From the IMG/VR virus record IMGVR_UViG_3300047481_002239, positions 1 through 20,788 of that record: DNA of 20,788 nucleotides; one strand, given 5' to 3'. Below the pieces are notes generated by a model, which saw only the letters and a list, made by a program, of their open reading frames with translations, was not told the DNA's origin and did not search any database. This document shows, one piece after another, positions 14,264 through 20,788 of this stretch. Source of the DNA: a virus. The translations under genes and the position numbers were made by a program. Position 1 is the first letter of the stretch. Every line of letters starts with the position of its first letter.

Positions 14264-16131
14264 ATTACATCCCTCTTCACTGTCATTCTATGTTTTCTCT
14301 TTTGGATGGACTATCAAAACCAGACCAAATAGCACAAAGATGTGTCCAAATAGGCGCAAAAGCTTGTGCTATAACAGATCATGGCAATATAGCCGGTGCC
14401 ATAAAATTCTACCTCTCTATGAAAAAGGCTGGCATAAAACCCATATTAGGATGCGAATTATATATATGTGACCAACACCCATCGATACAAACAAAAGAGA
14501 ATAAAAATCTTAGTCATTTTATTGTATTAGCTAAGAATTATAACGGATGGAAGGAACTCATCAAGATCGTTTCAGCCTCTAACAGACCAGAATATTATTA
14601 CCATAAACCAAGAATAGATTTTTCTACTATAAAAACATTAATAAAAAATAATCTTATTGCCATCACGGGTCATTTGGGGTCAACACTAGCAGATAAAATA
14701 TTGGAGCAATACGAACTCAGATCAGATTGGTTAAACATAGGAATAGAACACATAAACACTTTAAAAGATATTTTTGGAGAAAACAGCGTGTTCTTGGAGG
14801 CACAATTAATAGATGCCGAGAACTTACCAGTTCAAAAAACATTAACCGAAGCCATAAGAGAACTGGGGCAAACAACCAACACAAGAGTAATATGCACCCC
14901 AGACGCACATTACTGCACAAAGACAGATGCTATAGATCAAAGAATTTTATTGTGTAATAATCTTAAAACAACTTTTTCAGATATTAATTTTAAATTAAGC
15001 AATAATGAAAATGTTCCAATGTCTTGTTTTTTTTTATCAGACAACTATCACATACCATCTCAGGAGGAAATGTCTGCTATTCATACGCAATCGGAAATCG
15101 AAAACACAAATTATGTAGCCGATTTGATAGAGGACTATAATATATTGAGCAAACCAAGACTTCCTCCTTTTCCTTGTCCAAATGACATGGATGACGCGGA
15201 GTATCTTCGTGAATTATGTCGTAGAGGATGGAAAGAAAAGATAGCTAATCAAATACCAAAAGAAGAACACCACAAATATATAGATAGAATCAAATATGAG
15301 CTTGATATATTACAGGGTGCTAATCTTAGTAGTTATTTCTTGATAGTACAAGATATTGTGCGTTATGTAAGATCGAATAATTGGTTGCCCGGACCAGGAA
15401 GAGGAAGTGCCTCTGGGTGTTTGGTATCATATCTTATTGGAATTACTTCTATTGATCCTATTAAATATGATCTTATATTTGAGAGATTTTATAATGCTGG
15501 ACGCAATACAGCAGAACATATTTCTATGCCAGATATTGACATAGATGTACCAATCAATAAAAGAGAAGATATTATCAAATATATACGAAACAAATACGGT
15601 TCAGATAAAGTATCTCAGATGATAACCTTTAATACAATTAAGGGTCGTGGGGCCTTGAAGGATGTTTTAAGAGTATATGGTAACATATCTTTTGATGAGA
15701 TGAATAATATAACAAAAAATATACCTGACGAAGCGAAAATAGCCGATGAGCTCCAGGAAATGAGAGAAGAAACAGGTGAAGCTTCGATTATAAGATGGGC
15801 ACTAGAAAATAATGCAGAAAAACTCAAGGAATGGTGTTACACCGACGAGAACAATGAGATGCAAGGACCACTTGCCAAAAGATTCGAACAAGCCATAAGA
15901 CTTGAGGGAACTAAATCTAATCAGTCAAAACACGCCGCTGGTATAGCTATTAGTTCCGAGCCACTGGAAGAGATATGTCCTATGGTGTATGACTCAAAAA
16001 ACAACCAAATTATAGCTGGAATGGAAATGCAAGATTTGGAATTTATTGGTATAATAAAATTTGATGTTCTAGGAATAGCCATGTTGGACAAAGTAATGAC
16101 CATATCAGAAATACTCAAAAAAGGAGAATAG
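14260..16131 (+). CDS. dnaE: DNA polymerase III alpha subunit, N-terminal half (PHP + palm)
   Basis: This 623-aa protein covers the first half of a bacterial-type C-family polymerase. The PHP domain (1 to about 270) has HCH (His7, His9), Asp16, TDHG (Asp40, His41), GCE (Glu66), His86 and a TPDAH pair, so its metal site looks intact. The palm contains GPGRGSASG (near 15391-15417) and MPDIDIDV with Asp427 and Asp429. The third catalytic aspartate is Asp602 in IKFDVLG. The chain stops 21 residues later at TAG 16129-16131, just before where the fingers should begin. Full-length relatives (about 1160 aa) continue there; this half plus the half at 17003 sum to about 1162. It cannot work alone and must join the second half. 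ATG 14260 overlaps the nuclease stop by 4 bases. Confidence 0.93.
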   Translation: MNYIPLHCHSMFSLLDGLSKPDQIAQRCVQIGAKACAITDHGNIAGAIKFYLSMKKAGIKPILGCELYICDQHPSIQTKENKNLSHFIVLAKNYNGWKELIKIVSASNRPEYYYHKPRIDFSTIKTLIKNNLIAITGHLGSTLADKILEQYELRSDWLNIGIEHINTLKDIFGENSVFLEAQLIDAENLPVQKTLTEAIRELGQTTNTRVICTPDAHYCTKTDAIDQRILLCNNLKTTFSDINFKLSNNENVPMSCFFLSDNYHIPSQEEMSAIHTQSEIENTNYVADLIEDYNILSKPRLPPFPCPNDMDDAEYLRELCRRGWKEKIANQIPKEEHHKYIDRIKYELDILQGANLSSYFLIVQDIVRYVRSNNWLPGPGRGSASGCLVSYLIGITSIDPIKYDLIFERFYNAGRNTAEHISMPDIDIDVPINKREDIIKYIRNKYGSDKVSQMITFNTIKGRGALKDVLRVYGNISFDEMNNITKNIPDEAKIADELQEMREETGEASIIRWALENNAEKLKEWCYTDENNEMQGPLAKRFEQAIRLEGTKSNQSKHAAGIAISSEPLEEICPMVYDSKNNQIIAGMEMQDLEFIGIIKFDVLGIAMLDKVMTISEILKKGE

Positions 16132-16133
16132 TT

Positions 16134-16304
16134 ATGAGATTTGTAGATTTACAAATAGACACAAAGTTTAAACTAGACAATCAAGAGTATATAAAAATAC
16201 CAGAAGAAAGAATCAGTTGTTGCAAAGTCTTAAATGCAAAGATAATATCAACTAATGAAAAGGTTCAAATAGTACCCATAACAGAAGTAGAAGTGATAAA
16301 CTAA
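16134..16304 (+). CDS. Small 56-aa protein between the polymerase halves
   Basis: This is an ORF of 56 codons with ATG at 16134 and TAA at 16302-16304. It begins MRFVDLQIDTKFKLDN, continues with 'EYIKIPEERISCCKVLNAK' and ends in VQIVPITEVEVIN. It has a strong ribosome-binding site (AAAAAGGAG ending 7 bases before the ATG, inside the end of the upstream polymerase gene) and is placed in the overlapping gene chain three bases after the polymerase stop and three bases before the exonuclease ATG. The pattern of short strands suggests a small beta-barrel (SH3/OB-like) fold, often seen in small phage proteins. The role is unknown. A link to the polymerase or exonuclease is suggested only by position. 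Confidence 0.75.
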   Translation: MRFVDLQIDTKFKLDNQEYIKIPEERISCCKVLNAKIISTNEKVQIVPITEVEVIN

Positions 16305-16307
16305 TAA

Positions 16308-17000
16308 ATGATAAACTATAATAAAATCTGTGTTTTTGATTTCGAAACGGATGGTTCTGATCCTTCGGTTTGTAGCCCAGTTCAATTGGCCGCACTAATG
16401 ATAGATCCGATCACATTAGATGTGATACCAGAGTCAGAATGTAATATTTTTTTTAAACCCGAAACTCTGGAAAAAGATGAAAAGTATATTTATACAACAG
16501 ATATTCTGGATTTTCATGCAAAAGTTAGGGGCTCTACCAAAGAATTAATATTAAAATCCTGGTTAGAATATCCGTCACAACAACAGTCTTGGAAATTGTT
16601 TGTGGAATATCTTAATAAATATCATTCTAGATCTTCTAAAAAAAATCATTTTAGTGCCCCAATAGCTGCTGGATACAATATAAATAGATTTGATCTAAAG
16701 ATAGTTGATAGATTAAGTATAAAATATAATAACGTAACAAAAGAAAATAACAGTTGTTTATTTTATCAGAGAGATGTTCTGGACATTATGAATATAGTAT
16801 ATTATTGGTTCGAGCATAACACGGATCTGAAGAGCTATTCACTTGATTCTTTAAGAGATTATCTTGGTATTTCAAAAGATGGTGGTCACGACGCTCTTAA
16901 AGACGTTAAAGATAGCGCAGAAATTCTTATCAGATTTCTAAAACTTCATAGAAATTTGTCAGAGAAGGTTAAGTTTAAAAATTCTTTTTGTAAATCTTGA
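16308..17000 (+). CDS. DEDDh 3'-5' exonuclease (DnaQ/epsilon-like)
   Basis: The 230-aa protein has the three exonuclease motifs: Exo I DFETDG (Asp11, Glu13), Exo II 'AGYNINRFD' (Asp), and Exo III HDALKDVKDSAEIL (His and Asp) near the C-terminus, identifying the DEDDh class. It resembles the epsilon proofreading subunit of DNA polymerase III and would remove mismatched 3' ends. In bacteria epsilon binds the PHP domain of alpha; here its gene sits between the gene for the PHP/palm half and that for the fingers half, which suggests it is part of this polymerase. The ATG at 16308 follows the 56-aa gene by three bases. The gene is followed at once by the second polymerase half. Confidence 0.92.
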   Translation: MINYNKICVFDFETDGSDPSVCSPVQLAALMIDPITLDVIPESECNIFFKPETLEKDEKYIYTTDILDFHAKVRGSTKELILKSWLEYPSQQQSWKLFVEYLNKYHSRSSKKNHFSAPIAAGYNINRFDLKIVDRLSIKYNNVTKENNSCLFYQRDVLDIMNIVYYWFEHNTDLKSYSLDSLRDYLGISKDGGHDALKDVKDSAEILIRFLKLHRNLSEKVKFKNSFCKS

Positions 17001-17002
17001 TT

Positions 17003-18622
17003 ATGCAAAAACAATTCAAATATTCTTGTGGGTGTTCATTTACTCTCTTGGAAGAAGAGAAAAATTTGATTAATTTTGATCCAATATCAGAAAACATTAA
17101 CCTGGATTGTCAAAAAACCTGGGCATTAATATCTTGCGGAAATACAAAAGGCTGTTTTCAGCTAGAGTCTAGACTTGGTAGGTCTATGGCAAAAAAATTA
17201 AAACCATCTAACATTGAAGAATTATCTGGACTTATAAGCATTCTAAGACCAGGATGTCTGGAAGCTTATAGGGATGGTAAAAGTGTAAGCAATCATTACA
17301 TAGATAAAAAGAATGGTCTGGAATCTGTAGACTATTATCACCCATCTCTACAGCCAATTCTAAATAAAACATACGGAGAAATGATATATCAGGAACAAGC
17401 TATGGAAATAGCGAAAATTGTAGCTGGATTTGATCTCAAAGAAGCTGATAATTTAAGAAAAGCTATCGGAAAGAAAAAACCAGAGGAAATGGCCAAACTA
17501 AAGCTGAAATTCTTGGAAGGAGCAGAAAGAAAGAAAATAATTACAAAAAAAGAAGCAGAAGAAATTTTTGGATGGATAGAAAAAAGTCAAAGATATTCTT
17601 TTAATAAGAGCCATGCTATTAGCTATGCTTACAATGCTTATCTGTCCGCTTATGCAAAAGCGCATTTTCCCAAAATATTTTTCGCTTCTTATCTCAGATA
17701 TGCAAAAGATAAGATAGATCCAAAGTCAGAAATAAAAGAACTGGTACAAAATGCGTCAGAAATGGATATAAATATTAACATTCCAGATCTTAGAATAAAG
17801 AATAAACTATTTGTATTAAAAAATAATAAAATTTATTTTGGACTAACAGATATAAAAGGATTCGGGGAATCGGTTTTTAATAAGTTGCTTAAAATAATAG
17901 ACGAAAAACAACTTGACATAGACAATATGTTATGGCCAGAAATATTAACAAAAATTTTGCTCGATATAAATTCTACAGCCGGTAAATCTTTAATAAAAAG
18001 TGGAGCTCTAGATTTTTGCCAGAAAAGCAGATGTTCAATGTTATTTGAATACGCTGGATTATCTGAATTAACAAAAAAAGAAATCAATAATATTAATGAA
18101 TATCCAGAAAAATTTAAAAAGGTCAATGATTGCTTAAAATATATATTAGACTACAGTAAATTAACACAAAAAAGAAAAATAACAATAGAAAATATCTTAA
18201 AGAGTATTATCAATCCACCTTACTCTATGGAAGATACAGCAGAATGGATATCTGACGCAGAAGATGAAGTTTTAGGTTGCTCTATAACTTGTTCCAAAGT
18301 TGATATGTATGACATAAGTATGACTAACTGTAATTGTAAAGATATAAAAACTACTCTTTCAAAAGATAATCTAATATTATGTGCAGAAATAGATAATATA
18401 AATATTGTAAAAACAAAAAATGGTAAAAATCCCGGATCAGAAATGGCTTTTGTAACTTTATGCGATAGCTTTGGCCTGGTAGACAATATTGTATTTTTCC
18501 CTGATTCATATAAGCAATACAGAAATATACTCTTCTTAAATAATGTTATAGTTATTCAGGGTAAAAAGAATAAGACTATGGATAGTATTATAGTAGAAAA
18601 GGCATATCTACCCAAGTCTTGA
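17003..18622 (+). CDS. dnaE: DNA polymerase III alpha subunit, C-terminal half (fingers to OB fold)
   Basis: This is a 539-aa protein from ATG 17003 (TTG 16997 is an alternative two codons upstream). It begins with a Cys-rich lead (Cys9, Cys11, Cys36, Cys45) that has no counterpart at the known split points. It then enters alpha-subunit sequence exactly at CFQLESRLG (51-59), followed by ISILRPG, 'HPSLQPILNKTYGEMIYQEQAMEIA', 'RKAIGKKKPEEM' and SFNKSHA (199-205). The later part has the helical C-terminal region, a helix-hairpin-helix-like 'YFGLTDIKGFGES', and a C-terminal OB-fold-like stretch (about 425-530). It supplies the fingers and DNA-binding parts but none of the three catalytic aspartates. 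The intein site used in cyanobacterial DnaE (before CFNKSH) is intact and intein-free. A promoter for ssb overlaps its stop. Confidence 0.92.
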   Translation: MQKQFKYSCGCSFTLLEEEKNLINFDPISENINLDCQKTWALISCGNTKGCFQLESRLGRSMAKKLKPSNIEELSGLISILRPGCLEAYRDGKSVSNHYIDKKNGLESVDYYHPSLQPILNKTYGEMIYQEQAMEIAKIVAGFDLKEADNLRKAIGKKKPEEMAKLKLKFLEGAERKKIITKKEAEEIFGWIEKSQRYSFNKSHAISYAYNAYLSAYAKAHFPKIFFASYLRYAKDKIDPKSEIKELVQNASEMDININIPDLRIKNKLFVLKNNKIYFGLTDIKGFGESVFNKLLKIIDEKQLDIDNMLWPEILTKILLDINSTAGKSLIKSGALDFCQKSRCSMLFEYAGLSELTKKEINNINEYPEKFKKVNDCLKYILDYSKLTQKRKITIENILKSIINPPYSMEDTAEWISDAEDEVLGCSITCSKVDMYDISMTNCNCKDIKTTLSKDNLILCAEIDNINIVKTKNGKNPGSEMAFVTLCDSFGLVDNIVFFPDSYKQYRNILFLNNVIVIQGKKNKTMDSIIVEKAYLPKS

Positions 18623-18646
18623 CAAGGCGCGTCGGTGTCGTATAAT
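18619..18646 (+). promoter_or_regulatory. sigma70-like promoter for ssb
   Basis: TTGACA (18619-18624) and TATAAT (18641-18646) are both perfect consensus boxes, 16 bases apart. The -35 box overlaps the stop of the upstream polymerase gene. The transcription start would be about 18653, leaving a leader of some 30 bases with AAGGAG at 18673-18678. The spacer is strikingly GC-rich for this DNA. This is the best promoter in the window and would allow ssb to be made at a high level and early by host RNA polymerase. Confidence 0.85.
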
Positions 18647-18682
18647 AGGTTGTTGGATTTGGTTTTTTCCTCAAGGAGTTTA

Positions 18683-19057
18683 ATGATAATGAATATTACT
18701 ATTTTAAAGGGTAATTTAGCTAGGGATCCGGAATTAAGAGAAGTTCAAACAAACGGAAAATCAACGTTTGTTGTGAATTTCACTATAGCAGTATCAAGGG
18801 AGTATACCAAAGCAAGTGGTGAAAAGGACAAGATAACGACCTTTGTTCCATGTGAAGCATGGGATTCTGGTGCAGAAATGATCGGTCGCTCCTTAAAGAA
18901 GGGGGATCCCGTTATGGTCGAAGGATCGTTGCGCAACGATTCTTGGGAAAAGGATGGGGTAAAACATAATTCTCTAAAAATTAGAGTAAATAATTTTTCT
19001 AAGATTACAAAATTAGCATCTCTAAAATCGCAATCGTCAGAAACTGTTGCTTTTTAA
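18683..19057 (+). CDS. ssb: Single-stranded DNA-binding protein (SSB, OB fold)
   Basis: This is 124 aa from ATG 18683, or 122 from ATG 18689 (AAGGAG at 18673-18678 is 4 or 10 bases away). The classic SSB opening 'MNITILKGNLARDPELREV' (split as MNITILKGNL and ARDPELR) is followed by 'VVNFTIAVSREYTK', 'FVPCEAWDSGAEM', 'KKGDPVMVEGSLRNDSW' and 'NSLKIRVNNF', the strands of a bacterial-type OB fold. It coats single-stranded DNA at the fork and interacts with the recombinase and its loader. The C-terminal tail is short and ends SETVAF: a terminal Phe but almost no acidic residues, unlike the DDDIPF tip that recruits partners in bacteria. It has its own promoter and a downstream hairpin, so it forms a separate transcription unit. 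Confidence 0.93.
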   Translation: MIMNITILKGNLARDPELREVQTNGKSTFVVNFTIAVSREYTKASGEKDKITTFVPCEAWDSGAEMIGRSLKKGDPVMVEGSLRNDSWEKDGVKHNSLKIRVNNFSKITKLASLKSQSSETVAF

Positions 19058-19065
19058 ATCTTGGC

Positions 19066-19102
19066 TGTAGCAAGACCCTGGTTGATCCAGGGTTTTGCTA
19101 TA
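19066..19102 (+). terminator. hairpin after ssb, probable terminator
   Basis: A long stem is formed by TAGCAAGACCCTGG (19068-19081) and CCAGGGTTTTGCTA (19087-19100) around a 5-base loop TTGAT. All 14 pairs form, one being G-U, and the stem can extend by two more pairs on the outside. The end of the ssb stop lies just before it. The following sequence TATCCTTA has few T residues, so termination strength is uncertain, or the hairpin may instead protect the ssb mRNA 3' end. Confidence 0.75.
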
Positions 19103-19140
19103 TCCTTACATGACACCAAATTATTATAGGAAAATCAATT

Positions 19141-20788
19141 TTGCCTCAAAAACTAAAAGTTTTGATGGTTTCGGAAGCCAGCTTCATAAGTTCTGGTTTC
19201 GGAACATATACCAAAGAGATTCTATCTAGGTTGCACTCCACAGGAAAATATACTGTGGCTGAATTTGCTTGTTATGGTAGAGTAAATGACCCAAAAGATC
19301 AGGAAATCAAATGGAAGTATTATGCAAATGCCGTGGATAATAACGACCCCAGAGCGAAAGAATATAATAGCTCTATGGAAAATCAGTTTGGTCGTTGGCG
19401 TTTTGAGCGGGTTTTGCTAGATTTCAAACCAGACGTAGTCATAGATGTAAGAGACTACTGGATGAATTCTTATCAACAGTTTAGTCCATATAGACCGTAT
19501 TTTCATTGGATATTAATGCCAACAGTTGACTCTGCTCCACAACAAGAAGAATGGATAGACACATTTTTACACGCCGATGCCATATTTACATATTCTGATT
19601 TTGGACGAGACACTTTGGCTGATCAAAGTAATAATAAGATCAATTATATCGATACAACATCCCCCGGTGTTAATCTAGATACTTTTGTCTATCTAGACAA
19701 AGAAAAAAGAAATCAACTCAGAAAGCTATTCGGCATAGAAGAAAATGCTTTTGTTATCGGTTCTGTAATGAGAAATCAGAAAAGAAAACTTATCCCAGAG
19801 TTGTTCGCTTCTGTAAAATCTTTTATAGAAAAACTACAAAAAGAAAATAACCCAAAAGCAAATGATGTTTTTCTATATCTTCACACAAGCTATCCTGATG
19901 CTGGATGGGATATTCCTCAACTTCTTAAAGAATACGAAATAGGCAATAGAGTACTGTTTACATATCATTGTAGAAACTGCAAATACTACAGACCTTCTCT
20001 CTACAAGCATCCATTGGCATTTTGTCCTAGATGTGGACAAAAAACAATGGGTATGCCAAATGTTAGTCAAGGATTAACACAATCAGAACTTAACACCATA
20101 CTTAATATTTTTGATATATATGTTCAATATGCTATTTGTGAGGGTTTTGGTATGCCCCAGGTCGAAGCAGCATCTGCTGGCGTTCCTGTAGCCACTACCA
20201 CTTATAGTGCAATGAATGACATTGTTAAAAACCTGAATGCTTTTCCAATAAGAGTAAATCAATACTTCAAAGAACTAGAAACAAAAGCCATTAGAACATA
20301 TCCAGATAATCAATCATTAAAAGATATATTATATACATATATTAATACCCCAGACTTCTTAAAAGAACAGAAAAGATACGAAACAAGAAAACTAACAGAA
20401 AAACACTATTGCTGGGATGGTATTAGTAAAAAATGGGAGAAATATCTAGATAATCTCCAATTAACCGGACTCCAAGGCAAATGGCACATTGTGTTGCCCA
20501 GAATATCTCCTATAAATAAAAAAGATTGGCTAGACGATAAAACTGTTTATGATAACTTTATGAGAATAATATCTGACAAGCTTATAAATCATCAAATAGC
20601 CTCATCTGCTGTTCTTCTTAATTCTATTAGAGATTGTATTTATGGATTTTCTCAAAATGGAATGAATAATCAACCATACGCTCCATCAAATGCCATAGAT
20701 ATGCTAAATAATATAATTACTAATCATAATATGGCCATGGATGCTCTTAAAAATATAGATAAATTATCAAAAGAAGATTATATAGAAT
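19141..20788 (+). CDS. GT4-like glycosyltransferase with inserted zinc ribbon, 3' end missing
   Basis: The frame is open from TTG 19141 to the window edge (549 codons seen). AGGA at 19128-19131 lies 9 bases before the TTG, which gives the start PQKLKVLMVSEASFISSGFG, a normal GT-B opening with the Gly-rich donor/acceptor loop. In the second Rossmann-like domain the retaining GT4 motif E-x7-E is present as EGFGMPQVE (Glu334, Glu342), followed by 'AASAGVPVA'. Between the domain's strands an extra zinc ribbon is inserted: Cys277, Cys280, Cys295 and Cys298 (HCRNCKYY ... FCPRCG). The part after about residue 440 looks like an added C-terminal domain of unknown type. It would transfer a sugar from a nucleotide donor, perhaps one made by the sugar genes at the left end, onto host surface glycan, DNA or a virion protein; none is shown. 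Confidence 0.85.
   Translation, partial: MPQKLKVLMVSEASFISSGFGTYTKEILSRLHSTGKYTVAEFACYGRVNDPKDQEIKWKYYANAVDNNDPRAKEYNSSMENQFGRWRFERVLLDFKPDVVIDVRDYWMNSYQQFSPYRPYFHWILMPTVDSAPQQEEWIDTFLHADAIFTYSDFGRDTLADQSNNKINYIDTTSPGVNLDTFVYLDKEKRNQLRKLFGIEENAFVIGSVMRNQKRKLIPELFASVKSFIEKLQKENNPKANDVFLYLHTSYPDAGWDIPQLLKEYEIGNRVLFTYHCRNCKYYRPSLYKHPLAFCPRCGQKTMGMPNVSQGLTQSELNTILNIFDIYVQYAICEGFGMPQVEAASAGVPVATTTYSAMNDIVKNLNAFPIRVNQYFKELETKAIRTYPDNQSLKDILYTYINTPDFLKEQKRYETRKLTEKHYCWDGISKKWEKYLDNLQLTGLQGKWHIVLPRISPINKKDWLDDKTVYDNFMRIISDKLINHQIASSAVLLNSIRDCIYGFSQNGMNNQPYAPSNAIDMLNNIITNHNMAMDALKNIDKLSKEDYIE

Noticed and set aside
16131-16310. Stop-codon readthrough or frameshift restoring a single dnaE
   Set aside because: The 180 bases after TAG hold a separate well-formed gene and the exonuclease start; no alpha-subunit sequence is found there in any frame.
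16060-17160. Split intein joining the two polymerase halves
   Set aside because: No intein blocks, no terminal His-Asn or catalytic Cys/Ser junction are visible at the end of the first half or start of the second, and the known DnaE intein site (SFNKSH at 17597) is uninterrupted.
1-20788. Recoded stop codons, CRISPR arrays, tRNA genes, insertion sequences
   Set aside because: All three stop codons end genes normally; no spaced direct repeats, cloverleaf-like sequences or transposase genes were seen.

Overview
This window looks like a segment of a large tailed phage (or phage-like element) genome with AT-rich DNA. Every supported gene lies on the + strand, and the genes are packed tightly, mostly joined by stop/start overlaps of 1 to about 23 bases. 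The content is phage-like: a full set of replication, recombination and nucleotide genes with small unknown ORFs between them, and no ribosomal, central-metabolism or tRNA genes. TAA, TAG and TGA all serve as stops, so the standard code applies. I cannot assign a host. A phage-derived island or metagenome contig is also possible.

Layout. (1) 1-1873: a sugar cassette, the 3' part of an NAD-dependent epimerase/reductase (SDR) followed by an RfbH-type 3-dehydrase, pointing to 3,6-dideoxyhexose synthesis. (2) 1863-5422: nucleotide metabolism (dCMP deaminase, class II B12-dependent ribonucleotide reductase) and a PhoH-like ATPase, with sigma70-like promoters set at gene ends. (3) 5403-7837: an HNH endonuclease, an FmdB-type zinc-ribbon protein and four small proteins of unknown function. 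(4) 7827-10071: a recombination block with a RecA/UvsX-type recombinase, a VSR/DUF559-like nuclease, a small helical protein that may be a UvsY-like mediator, and a zinc-ribbon protein. (5) 10071-14263: a DnaB-type helicase, a DnaG-type primase, a deoxynucleoside monophosphate kinase, and a RecB/Cas4-like PD-(D/E)XK nuclease that appears to start at a non-canonical ATA codon. (6) 14260-18622: a bacterial-type replicative DNA polymerase III alpha subunit split over two genes (PHP+palm, then fingers/C-terminal region), with a 56-aa protein and a DEDDh proofreading-type exonuclease between the halves. (7) 18619-19102: ssb with its own near-perfect promoter and a strong downstream hairpin. (8) 19141-end: a GT4-like glycosyltransferase with an inserted zinc ribbon, running off the window.

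Together the genes would give a nearly self-sufficient replisome (helicase, primase, split polymerase, exonuclease, SSB), recombination-dependent replication or repair (RecA, possible mediator, nucleases) and dNTP supply (RNR, dCMP deaminase, dNMP kinase). Sugar-modification genes flank the block at both ends. The most striking features are the split polymerase with the exonuclease gene in the gap, the ATA start supported by a strong ribosome-binding site, the RfbH enzyme, and the promoters that overlap upstream stop codons.
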